From: Catellatospora sichuanensis
Lineage (GTDB): Bacteria > Actinomycetota > Actinomycetes > Mycobacteriales > Micromonosporaceae
Direction of reading: 5' to 3'
Length of the DNA: 64,000 nt
NCBI RefSeq assembly: GCF_007483665.1
Contig: NZ_VIQO01000030.1
Location: 62,001-126,000, forward strand
In this document: positions 57,453-64,000 of the stretch, piece after piece
Numbering within the stretch: position 1 is the first letter of the stretch
How the letters are laid out: the number at the start of each line of letters is the position of its first letter
The notes under the pieces: generated by a model
What the model saw: the letters and a program-made list of their open reading frames with translations, nothing else
What the model was told of the DNA's origin: nothing
The model's database searches: none
Translations under genes and position numbers: made by a program

Positions 57453-58753
57453 GCCTGCGATTCGGATACGGCACCAACGGCTTCGCCAACCACCGGCTGG
57501 CCGACGCGCTCGACGTCATCGCCGAGCTGGGCTACGCGGGCGTCGCGCTGACGCTCGACCACGCGCACCTGGACCCGTACGCCCCGGATGTGAAGGACCA
57601 GGTCGCCCGGACCGCGCGGCTGCTCGCCGAGCGGGAGCTGGGCGTGGTCGTGGAGACCGGGGCGCGCTACCTGCTCGACCCTCGGCGCAAGCACGCGCCG
57701 ACCTTCCTGCACGACGACGCCCACCGCCGGGTCGACTTCCTGAAACGGGCGATCGACATCGCCGAAGGGCTGAACGCCGAGGCGGTGTCGTTCTGGGCGG
57801 GTGTGCGCCCGGCCCACGTGTCCGCCGAAGTCGCCTGGCAGCTGCTGGCCGAGGGCTGCGCCGAGGTCGTCGGCTACGCCGCCGAGCGTGGTGTGGCAGC
57901 GGGCTTCGAGCCCGAGCCGGGCATGCTGGTCGAGACGCTCGCCGACTGGGCGCGGCTGCGCGAGCTGGTCGGCGCGGACCTCAAGCTGACCCTCGACATC
58001 GGGCACTGCCGCGCCAACGAGCCCACCGACGTCGCCGAGTGCGTGCGTATCGCCGGACCGCACCTGGTCAACGTGCAGATCGACGACATGCGCCGCGGTG
58101 TGCACGAGCACCTCGAATTCGGCGCGGGCGAGATCGACTTTCCGCCGGTGCTGCGGGCGCTGGCCGAGACCGGATACCGCGGCCTGGTCGCCGTCGAGCT
58201 GCCCCGGCACTCGCACGCCGCACCCGACGTCGCGGCCCGGTCACTGACCTTCCTGCGCGCCGCACAGTGGCTCGGCGAGGCGCTCGGCCAGCTCGCCCGT
58301 GACCCCGCCGCGATCGCGACGCTGCTGCCCGCGGCCCGCCGCCGGGTCGGCCGCGCCGCCGCCGAGGACGCCCGGGTGCGCCTGCTCGGCGCCGTCGAGC
58401 TCACCCCGGACGCGGCCGCGGAGCTCTACCGCTACGGCGACAACGACGAGAAGCGGGCGGTGCTGCTCGCCTGCCCGCAGCCGGACCTGGTCCGCGACGC
58501 GTTGCGCAGCAACGACACCCGGCTGGTGGCCGCCGCGCTCGGCCCCGCCGCCCGGGACCTGCCCGACGCCGAATGGCGGCAGGGCGTGCTCAAGAGCGTG
58601 TTCATGGGCCTGCCGCTGTCCGGCGTCGACGGACTGGCGTTACGGGCCGACGCCGAGCTGGGCCGGATGCTCGCGGCGCTGCGCCGCGAGCGCGAGGCGG
58701 CCGGCCGCACCATGCCCGACGACGCCGTCGACCTCCTGGAGAGGCTGCATTGA
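57449..58753 (+). CDS. eboA: TIM-barrel sugar isomerase/epimerase fused to EboA
   Basis: A 434-residue two-domain protein. Residues 1-275 are a xylose-isomerase-like AP-endonuclease-2 barrel (RFGYGTNGFANHRLADALDVIAELGYAGVALTLDHAHLDPY, GFEPEPGMLVETLADW, TLDIGHCRANEP, NVQIDDMRRGVHEHLEFGAGEIDFPP), with metal-binding Glu, Asp and His in place. Residues about 290-434 are the EboA domain: RVRLLGAVELTPDAAAELYRYGDNDEKRAVLLACPQPDL and LKSVFMGLPLSGVDGL. In other phyla these are separate genes. The fusion implies that EboA works beside the isomerase. It overlaps EboC by ATGA and the TatD gene by one base. Confidence 0.88.
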   Translation: MSLRFGYGTNGFANHRLADALDVIAELGYAGVALTLDHAHLDPYAPDVKDQVARTARLLAERELGVVVETGARYLLDPRRKHAPTFLHDDAHRRVDFLKRAIDIAEGLNAEAVSFWAGVRPAHVSAEVAWQLLAEGCAEVVGYAAERGVAAGFEPEPGMLVETLADWARLRELVGADLKLTLDIGHCRANEPTDVAECVRIAGPHLVNVQIDDMRRGVHEHLEFGAGEIDFPPVLRALAETGYRGLVAVELPRHSHAAPDVAARSLTFLRAAQWLGEALGQLARDPAAIATLLPAARRRVGRAAAEDARVRLLGAVELTPDAAAELYRYGDNDEKRAVLLACPQPDLVRDALRSNDTRLVAAALGPAARDLPDAEWRQGVLKSVFMGLPLSGVDGLALRADAELGRMLAALRREREAAGRTMPDDAVDLLERLH

Positions 58754-59601
58754 TGCGCATCTTCGATCCGCACATCCACATGACCTCGCGCACCACCGAC
58801 GACTATGAGCGGATGGCGGCGGCCGGTGTGCGAGCGCTGGTCGAGCCGGCTTTCTGGCTCGGCCAGCCCCGCACCAACCCCGGCTCGTTCACCGACTACT
58901 TCGACGCGCTCATCGGCTGGGAGCCGTTCCGGGCGAGCCAGTACGGCATCGCGCACCACTGCACCATCGCGCTGAACCCGAAGGAGGCCAACGACCCGCG
59001 CTGCCGCGAGGTGCTGGCCCTGCTGCCGCGCTACCTGGAAAAGGACCGGGTGGTCGCGGTCGGCGAGACCGGGTACGACTCGATGACGCCGGAGGAGGAC
59101 GAGGTGTTCGCGGCGCAGCTGCAGCTGGCCCGCGCGCACGGGCTGCCCGCGCTCGTGCACACCCCGCACCGGGACAAGGTCGTCGGCACCCGGCGCAGCC
59201 TCGACGTGGTCAAGGAGTCCGGCATCGACCCCGGCCTGGTCGTGCTCGACCACCTGAACGAGCCGACCGTCGGCGAGGTCGCCGGCAGCGGCTGCTGGAT
59301 GGGCTTCTCCATCTACCCCGACACCAAGATGTCACCGGACCGCATGGTCGCCATCCTGCGCGAGTACGGCCTGGAGCGGATGCTGGTCAACTCCGCCGCC
59401 GACTGGGGCAAGTCCGATCCGCTGCTCACCCTGCGCACCGGTGAGGCGATGCTGGCGGCCGGGTTCAGCGACGACGACGTGGACCGGGTCCTGTGGCGCA
59501 ACCCGGTCGAGTTCTACGGCCAGTCCGGCCGCCTCGACCTCGACGAGGCCGACACCGAGGCCACCTTCGCGGGCAACTCGATCCTGCGCGGGGGTTCGTG
59601 A
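58753..59601 (+). CDS. eboB: EboB, TatD-family metal-dependent hydrolase
   Basis: A 282-residue barrel hydrolase. FDPHIHMTSRT is the metal-binding HxH, VVAVGETGYDSM holds the Glu, LPALVHTPHRD the third His, LDHLNEPT the fourth, and LVNSAADWGKSDPLL the final Asp. TatD-like proteins in ebo clusters (EboB) differ from the nuclease family and probably act on a small metabolite or lipid-linked intermediate. Overlaps both neighbours by one base (TGATG), so translation is continuous across the operon. Confidence 0.9.
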   Translation: MRIFDPHIHMTSRTTDDYERMAAAGVRALVEPAFWLGQPRTNPGSFTDYFDALIGWEPFRASQYGIAHHCTIALNPKEANDPRCREVLALLPRYLEKDRVVAVGETGYDSMTPEEDEVFAAQLQLARAHGLPALVHTPHRDKVVGTRRSLDVVKESGIDPGLVVLDHLNEPTVGEVAGSGCWMGFSIYPDTKMSPDRMVAILREYGLERMLVNSAADWGKSDPLLTLRTGEAMLAAGFSDDDVDRVLWRNPVEFYGQSGRLDLDEADTEATFAGNSILRGGS

Positions 59602-60719
59602 TGCGGCTGCGCGACGCCGACGGCGCGACGGTGCACCTGGCGTACTGCACGAACGTGCACGCCGCGGAGGACTTCGACGGGGTGCTGTCCCAGCTGGACC
59701 GCTTCGCCGTGCCGGTGCGCGAGCGGCTCGGCGTCGACCTGCTCGGGCTCGGCCTGTGGCTGGCCGCCCCGGTCGCGCGGGCCCTGGCCGAGCAGCCGCA
59801 GCTGCGCGGCAAGCTGCGGCGCGAGCTGACCGCGCGGGGGCTGGAGACGGTGACGCTCAACGGCTTCCCGTACCAGGCGTTCCAGGCGCCGGTGGTCAAG
59901 CACGACGTGTACCTGCCGGACTGGACCGACCCGCGTCGCCTGCGCTACACCCTGGATCTGGCGCTGGTGCTCGCCGAGCTGCTGCCCGACGACGCGGCCC
60001 GCGGCTCCATCTCGACGCTGCCGCTGGCCTGGCGCGAGCCGTGGGACCGCAGGCGCTTCCGGGCCGCCAAGGCGCAGCTGGACGAGCTGGCCGCGGGCCT
60101 GGCCCAGGGCGAACGCCCGATCCGGGTCGCGCTGGAGCCCGAGCCAGGCTGCGTGGTGGAGTCCACCGACCAGGCCGTCGCGGCGCTGTCTGCGGTGGCC
60201 AGCGAGCACCTGGGCGTCTGCGTCGACCTGGCGCACCTGGCCTGCGGCTGGGAGGACCCGGTCGACGCGGTGGCGAAACTGAAGGCGGCCGGGGTCGCCG
60301 TGGTCAAGGTGCAGGTCTCGCAGGCCCTGGAGGTCGAGGACCCGGAAGCGGCCCGGCAGGTACTGGCGGCGTACGCCGAACCGCGTTTCCTGCACCAGAC
60401 CCGCAGCTCGGCCGGCGAGCGCTTCGACGACCTGCCGCAGGCCCTGGCCTCCGACGCGCCCGGACCGTGGCGCATCCACTTCCACGCGCCGCTGCACGCC
60501 GCCGCGCTCGAACCGCTGCGCACCAGCTCCACGGTGCTGCGCGAGGGCCTGGCGGCACTGCTGACCAACAGCGACTGCGACCACTTCGAGGTCGAGACGT
60601 ACACCTGGGACGTGCTGCCGCCGTCGGCCCGCCCCGTCGACGACGCCGGGCTGGCCGAGGGCATCGCCGCCGAGCTCGCCTTCGCCCGCGACCAGTTCGC
60701 CGCCCTGGGGGTCTCGTGA
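59601..60719 (+). CDS. eboE: EboE, metabolite-traffic xylose-isomerase-like protein
   Basis: A 372-residue barrel protein of the EboE family. It has VHLAYCTNVHAAEDFDGVLSQLDRF at the start, VTLNGFPYQAFQAPVVKHDVYLPDWTD, VALEPEPGCVVESTDQAV, VCVDLAHLACGWEDP, KVQVSQALEVED and RIHFHAPLHAA, with the residues that coordinate metal in relatives (Glu, Asp, His, Glu). It is annotated as a metabolite-traffic protein in other bacteria because ebo genes are needed for export of a natural-product precursor to the periplasm in cyanobacteria. It overlaps EboF by four bases (GTGA). Confidence 0.9.
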   Translation: MRLRDADGATVHLAYCTNVHAAEDFDGVLSQLDRFAVPVRERLGVDLLGLGLWLAAPVARALAEQPQLRGKLRRELTARGLETVTLNGFPYQAFQAPVVKHDVYLPDWTDPRRLRYTLDLALVLAELLPDDAARGSISTLPLAWREPWDRRRFRAAKAQLDELAAGLAQGERPIRVALEPEPGCVVESTDQAVAALSAVASEHLGVCVDLAHLACGWEDPVDAVAKLKAAGVAVVKVQVSQALEVEDPEAARQVLAAYAEPRFLHQTRSSAGERFDDLPQALASDAPGPWRIHFHAPLHAAALEPLRTSSTVLREGLAALLTNSDCDHFEVETYTWDVLPPSARPVDDAGLAEGIAAELAFARDQFAALGVS

Positions 60720-62089
60720 ACAAGCCACTCGTCGTGCTGAACGTGGTCGGGCTGACGCCCCGGCTGCTGGCGCACATGCCCCGGCTGCGCGCCGCGTTCG
60801 CCGGCGGGTTCACCGCCCGGCTCGACCCGGTCGTGCCCGCGGTGACCTGCTCGGTGCAGGCGACCTTCCTCACCGGCGAGACCCCGGCCGGGCACGGCAT
60901 CGTCGGCAACGGCTGGTACTTCCGCGACCTCGGCGAGGTGCTGCTGTGGCGCCAGAGCCACGCGCTGGTCGGCGGAGAGCGGGTCTGGGACGCGGTGCGC
61001 CGGGACCGGCCCGGCTACACCGTGGCCAACATCTGCTGGTGGTATGCCATGGGCGCGGACGTCGACTGGACCATCACGCCACGGCCGATCTACCGCGCCG
61101 ACGGCCGCAAGGACCCCGACTGCTACACCGTCCCGGCGGAACTGCACGACGAGCTGCCGACGTTCCCGCTGTTCAGCTACTGGGGGCCGGGCGCGGGCAT
61201 CGCCTCCTCGGCCTGGATCGCCGCAGCGGCGGTGCACGTGATGGCCACCCGCAACCCGGACCTGACCCTGGTGTACGTCCCGCACCTCGACTACGACCTG
61301 CAGCGTTTCGGCCCGTCCGCGCCGCAGGCGGCGGCCGCCGCCGCCGAGCTGGACGCCACGCTCGGCCCGCTGCTCGACGCCGCCGCCGCGCGGGGTGCCG
61401 CCGTCGTCGCGCTGTCGGAGTACGGCATCACCGACGTGTCCCGTCCGGTGCACGTCAACCGGGTGCTGCGCGCCGCGGGGCTGCTGCAGGTGCACACCCA
61501 GGACGGCATGGAATACCTGGACCCGTGGACCTCGCGCGCCTTCGCGGTCGCCGACCACCAGGTCGCCCACGTGTACGTGCGCGATCCCGCGGACATCGCC
61601 GCAGTGGCGAAGCTGTGCGCCGAGCTGCCCGGCGTCGGGCAGGTGCTCGACGAGTCCGGCAAGGCCGGGCAGGGCCTGGACCACGAGCGCAGCGGCGAAC
61701 TGGTGCTGCTGGCCGAGCCGGATTCCTGGTTCACCTACTACTACTGGCTCGACGACGAGCGCGCACCGGACTTCGCCACCCACGTGGAGATCCACCGCAA
61801 GCCCGGCTACGACCCCGCGGAACTGCTGTTCGACCCTTCCGGTCCGGGTGCGGCCAAGGGGCGGGCGGCCAAGGCGCTGGTGCGCAAGAAGCTCGGTATG
61901 CGATACCGGATGAATGTCGTCGGCCTGGACGCCGGAGCGGACGCGATCCGCGGCTCGCACGGCCTGCTCCCGCCCGGCCCGGACGACGCCCCGGTGCTCC
62001 TGTGCACCGACCCCGCCGCGGCCGTCGACCGCATCGCCGCCACCGACGTGAAAGCCCTCCTCCTCCGCCTGTCCGGCGGCCCGTCATGA
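60716..62089 (+). CDS. eboF: EboF, alkaline-phosphatase-superfamily phosphodiesterase
   Basis: A 457-residue enzyme of the nucleotide pyrophosphatase/phosphodiesterase type, starting with GTG 60716. It lacks a signal peptide: LVVLNVVGLTPRLLAHMPRL. The nucleophile Thr/Ser lies in VPAVTCSVQATFLTG, metal ligands in YVPHLDYDLQRFG and ALSEYGITDVSRPVHVN, and the last His in IRGSHGLLP. Members hydrolyse phosphodiesters or pyrophosphates, here perhaps removing a phosphate from a lipid-linked intermediate. It ends the tight block; 241 bases with repeats separate it from the polyprenyl synthase. Confidence 0.9.
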   Translation: MNKPLVVLNVVGLTPRLLAHMPRLRAAFAGGFTARLDPVVPAVTCSVQATFLTGETPAGHGIVGNGWYFRDLGEVLLWRQSHALVGGERVWDAVRRDRPGYTVANICWWYAMGADVDWTITPRPIYRADGRKDPDCYTVPAELHDELPTFPLFSYWGPGAGIASSAWIAAAAVHVMATRNPDLTLVYVPHLDYDLQRFGPSAPQAAAAAAELDATLGPLLDAAAARGAAVVALSEYGITDVSRPVHVNRVLRAAGLLQVHTQDGMEYLDPWTSRAFAVADHQVAHVYVRDPADIAAVAKLCAELPGVGQVLDESGKAGQGLDHERSGELVLLAEPDSWFTYYYWLDDERAPDFATHVEIHRKPGYDPAELLFDPSGPGAAKGRAAKALVRKKLGMRYRMNVVGLDAGADAIRGSHGLLPPGPDDAPVLLCTDPAAAVDRIAATDVKALLLRLSGGPS

Positions 62090-62122
62090 CGCCCCGCCTG
62101 CGCGCCGGGCGGCTCCGGTCCT

Positions 62123-62182
62123 GCAGTTTCGGGGAAACTGCGCGAATGCGGGCGGTCGATGGTGCAGTTTCCCCGAAACTGC
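62123..62182. repeat. Nested inverted repeat
   Basis: GCAGTTTCGGGGAAACTGC (62123-62141) and its exact reverse complement (62164-62182), 22 bases apart. Each copy is itself a hairpin with 8-bp arms GCAGTTTC/GAAACTGC. It could be a terminator of the eboF block or a small repeat element; the 50-bp dispersed repeat begins 53 bases later. Confidence 0.8.
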
Positions 62183-62235
62183 GGTTCACCCCGTGGGGGG
62201 TGCGGTGGTGGGAGGGGCGGGTGGAGTTCCCGTGT

Positions 62236-62285
62236 GGTGACTTTGCTCTGCACCCATTTGCTTGCTCTGCACCCACCGGCGCAAC
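62236..62285. repeat. Dispersed 50-bp repeat, copy 2
   Basis: The second copy of the sequence at 20046-20095; 49 of 50 bases match. It lies 45 bases before the polyprenyl-synthase start codon, after eboF and its inverted repeat. Confidence 0.85.
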
Positions 62286-62330
62286 ACGTGGCCGCCGGGT
62301 GTTCGAGCCTGTGCGGGCCGGGGGTGCGCC

Positions 62331-63413
62331 GTGACGCTCGCGCCTGCGCCGACGCCGCTGGCGGCGCGCATCGACGCGGTGCTGGCCGGGTTCGTGGACG
62401 GGCAGCGGCTACTGTGGCCGGACGATGAGTTGCGGCCGATGCTGGACACGGTGCGGCGGTTCATCCTCACCGGTGGCAAGCGGCTGCGGCCGGCGTTCTG
62501 CTACTGGGCCTGGCGCGGGGTTGCCGCGCCCGAGGATCGGGGCGAGGACCAGGCGGCGGTGACCGCGGGCGCGGCGCTGGAGCTGTTCCACTGCTTCGCG
62601 CTGATCCACGACGACATCATCGACGCGGGCAGCCGCCGCCGCGGCCAGCCGTCCCTGCACGAGGAGTTCGCCGCGGCGCACGCGCGGCACGGCTGGCGCG
62701 GTGACGCGCGCTCGTTCGGCCGCAACACCGCGCTGCTCTGCGGGGACCTGTGCGCGATGTGGGCGGAGGAGCTGTTGGCCGGCTGCCCGGCCGGGCCGGT
62801 GCGGCTGGCCCAGGCGCAGCGGCTGTTCGCGGTGATGCGGGCCGAGGCGGTGGCGGGGGAGTACCTGGAGGTCGTCGCGCAGGCGATGGGCGACTTCGGG
62901 TCTGGCGCGCGGCAGCGGGCGGCACGGGTGATGCAGCTGAAGACGGCCCGGTACTCGGTGGTGCGACCGCTGCAGATCGGGGCCGTGCTGGCGGGGGCGA
63001 GCGACGCGGCGCTGGACGGGCTGGCGGCGTTCGGGGAGCCGCTGGGGGAGGCGTTCCAGTTGCGTGACGACGTGCTGGGGGTGTTCGGCGATCCGACGCG
63101 CACCGGCAAGTCGGTGCTGGACGACCTGCGCCAGGCCAAGCCGACGACGCTGCTGGCGGAGGCGTTCGCGCGGGGGGATGTCCGATCGCGTGCGGTGCTG
63201 TCGGCACACGTGGGGGCTGCGGGTCTGGACGAGGCGGGCGCGGCGCGGGTGCGTGCGGTGATGGCGGAGTCGGGGGCGCTGGCCGCGGTGGAGGAGCGGA
63301 TCGCGGCGGCCCGCGCCGAGGCGCTGCGGGCGCTGGAGTTCCTGGATGTGGCGGAGGAGTCGCGGCAGGCGCTGGGGGCGCTGGCCGACTTCGTGGCGAG
63401 CAGATCGGTGTGA
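62331..63413 (+). CDS. Polyprenyl (geranylgeranyl-type) diphosphate synthase
   Basis: A 360-residue trans-prenyltransferase starting with GTG 62331 after GGGGGTG. It has GKRLRPAFCYWAW, the first Asp-rich motif LIHDDIIDAGSRRRG (DDxxD, about residue 95), the LQIGAVLAGAS helix and the second motif FQLRDDVLGVFGDPTRTGKSVLDDLRQAKPTTLL. It adds isopentenyl units to an allylic diphosphate; chain length cannot be read with certainty. It follows the ebo-like block by 241 bases and probably provides the donor for EboC. The reading upstream (from 62262) covers the repeat and is not coding. Confidence 0.88.
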   Translation: MTLAPAPTPLAARIDAVLAGFVDGQRLLWPDDELRPMLDTVRRFILTGGKRLRPAFCYWAWRGVAAPEDRGEDQAAVTAGAALELFHCFALIHDDIIDAGSRRRGQPSLHEEFAAAHARHGWRGDARSFGRNTALLCGDLCAMWAEELLAGCPAGPVRLAQAQRLFAVMRAEAVAGEYLEVVAQAMGDFGSGARQRAARVMQLKTARYSVVRPLQIGAVLAGASDAALDGLAAFGEPLGEAFQLRDDVLGVFGDPTRTGKSVLDDLRQAKPTTLLAEAFARGDVRSRAVLSAHVGAAGLDEAGAARVRAVMAESGALAAVEERIAAARAEALRALEFLDVAEESRQALGALADFVASRSV

Positions 63414-63532
63414 GGCACCAGATCGCGGAGAGCTGACCGGGATGACGGCGAAGCAACAGGATCGCTCACATTTCCACTGAGGTCACCAATTTCCATATAA
63501 GCAGCGACATGTCTTAACCTGATCTTCATCTA

Positions 63533-63542
63533 TCCTATAGGA
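63533..63542. promoter_or_regulatory. Palindrome TCCTATAGGA (copy 2)
   Basis: Part of the longer perfect palindrome TATCCTATAGGATA (63531-63544), 66-75 bases before the secreted glycosidase-like gene. Same core as 55192-55201. Confidence 0.5.
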
Positions 63543-63607
63543 TATTTCATACACGGTTCGGTAACAGGACCGAAACTCTGCCCCCACATTCGCGGAGGTT
63601 TTCCCCC

Positions 63608-64000
63608 ATGAACCTCAGCAAGTCGTTACGCCTGGCCCTCGCGGCGGTCCTCGCCGCGGGCCTGAGCGCGGCCGTCCCCGCCGCGCCCGCCCTGGCATCG
63701 CCGACCGATGCCGCCTTCAACTCCTCCACCGGCGCCCTCAACGTCAACTACGCCGGCTACCTGTCCAAGCACGACCTCGTATACAACCGCCAGAACACCA
63801 ACCCGCTGCACGGGCTCACCGTCGGCAACGGCCGCACCGGAGCCATGGTCTGGTCCCAGAACGGGATCACCGCGCAGGTGTCCGGCGTGGACCTGTCGCA
63901 GCAGTCGGCCTTCGCGGCCGGTCTGCTCAACTTCAACACCAGCCCGGCCATCGACGCCGGGTCGAGCACCTTCCAGCAGCGGCTGTCGCTCTACGACGGC
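63608..64000 (+). CDS. Secreted glycosidase-like (GH95-type N-terminal) protein, partial
   Basis: Only the first 131 residues are inside the window. A signal peptide (about residues 1-31, ending PALA) is followed by YLSKHDLVYNRQNTNPLHGLTVGNGRTGAMVWSQNGITAQVSGVDLSQQSAF and FNTSPAIDAG, the opening of a GH95/GH65-type N-terminal beta-sandwich (alpha-fucosidase-like) or the DUF5703-like relatives. It probably hydrolyses a glycan outside the cell. A TCCTATAGGA palindrome precedes it, so its expression may respond to the same sugar as the ebo-like operon. ATG 63608 is preceded by no strong Shine-Dalgarno (GGAGGTTTTCCCCC). Confidence 0.8.
   Translation, partial: MNLSKSLRLALAAVLAAGLSAAVPAAPALASPTDAAFNSSTGALNVNYAGYLSKHDLVYNRQNTNPLHGLTVGNGRTGAMVWSQNGITAQVSGVDLSQQSAFAAGLLNFNTSPAIDAGSSTFQQRLSLYDG

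Noticed and set aside
55372-63413. Ordinary terpene or carotenoid gene cluster
   Set aside because: There is a polyprenyl synthase and a UbiA enzyme but no terpene cyclase, phytoene synthase or desaturase; the other genes match EboA, EboB, EboE and EboF.
1-64000. tRNA, rRNA, integrase or phage genes
   Set aside because: No such sequence was recognised by eye on either strand; a covariance search would be needed to exclude a single tRNA.

Overview
The window is very GC-rich DNA with mycothiol-, actinobacterial-type and filamentous-actinomycete gene families: long DivIVA-like coiled-coil proteins, many ECF sigma factors, NarL-type two-component pairs, secreted chitinases and a glucanase, DUF4235, DUF1501/DUF1800 and DUF4097 proteins. 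Frequent GTG starts, ATGA or GTGA gene couplings and GC-rich hairpin terminators fit as well. It most likely comes from a member of the Micromonosporaceae (Catellatospora, Actinoplanes or Micromonospora type). I saw no rRNA, tRNA, CRISPR array, prophage or intact transposase. The first gene (a protein kinase) and the last (a secreted glycosidase-like protein) run off the window.

Layout. 1-9.5 kb: Ser/Thr kinase, membrane protein, a histidine kinase/response regulator pair, GNAT protein, GH18 chitinase, MFS transporter, PdxI-like aldo/keto reductase, epoxide hydrolase. 9.5-20 kb: DivIVA-like protein, an ABC exporter divergent from a second histidine kinase/response regulator pair, FMN-binding protein, CopC-like protein, DUF1501/DUF1800 secretion pair, a membrane protein. 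20-25.4 kb: an RHH regulator, DUF4097 and DrrAB-type ABC operon that seems to be split by an IS200/IS605-like relic, then a large DivIVA-like protein. 25.4-36.7 kb: a multidomain chitinase, an acyltransferase-3/SGNH protein, an MDR reductase, a PadR pair, a lipoprotein, a SUFU-domain protein, an ArsR/SRPBCC pair. 36.7-43.7 kb: mostly small or poorly known genes, including two P-loop kinases, a HAD protein, a TetR operon and a 39-residue zinc-ribbon gene. 43.7-45.2 kb: GH16 glucanase with ricin lectin and a CelR-like operator. 45.2-50.8 kb: three ECF sigma factors with their partners (DGPF/ECF42, an ECF with a membrane partner, ECF41/AhpD-like). 50.7-55 kb: ADP-ribosylglycohydrolase-like and trehalose-phosphate-synthase-like proteins that both seem to have lost catalytic residues, a STAS protein and a ThuA protein.

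The most interesting block is 55.2-63.4 kb. Six tightly overlapping genes, followed by a polyprenyl diphosphate synthase, form an ebo-like cluster: EboC prenyltransferase, a TIM-barrel/EboA fusion, EboB (TatD), EboE and EboF. The EboD position (a 3-dehydroquinate-synthase-like cyclase) is absent, and a myo-inositol-phosphate-synthase family enzyme heads the operon instead. Both enzyme types are NAD-dependent sugar-phosphate cyclases. I infer that the cluster makes and moves a polyprenylated cyclitol. Its promoter region is unusually AT-rich and full of repeats.

At the small scale I found a 50-bp dispersed repeat in two copies (49/50 identical), several long perfect hairpins, two facing ECF41-type promoters, tandem 11-bp operators at the RHH gene, and short motifs shared by the upstream regions of secreted carbohydrate-active genes.
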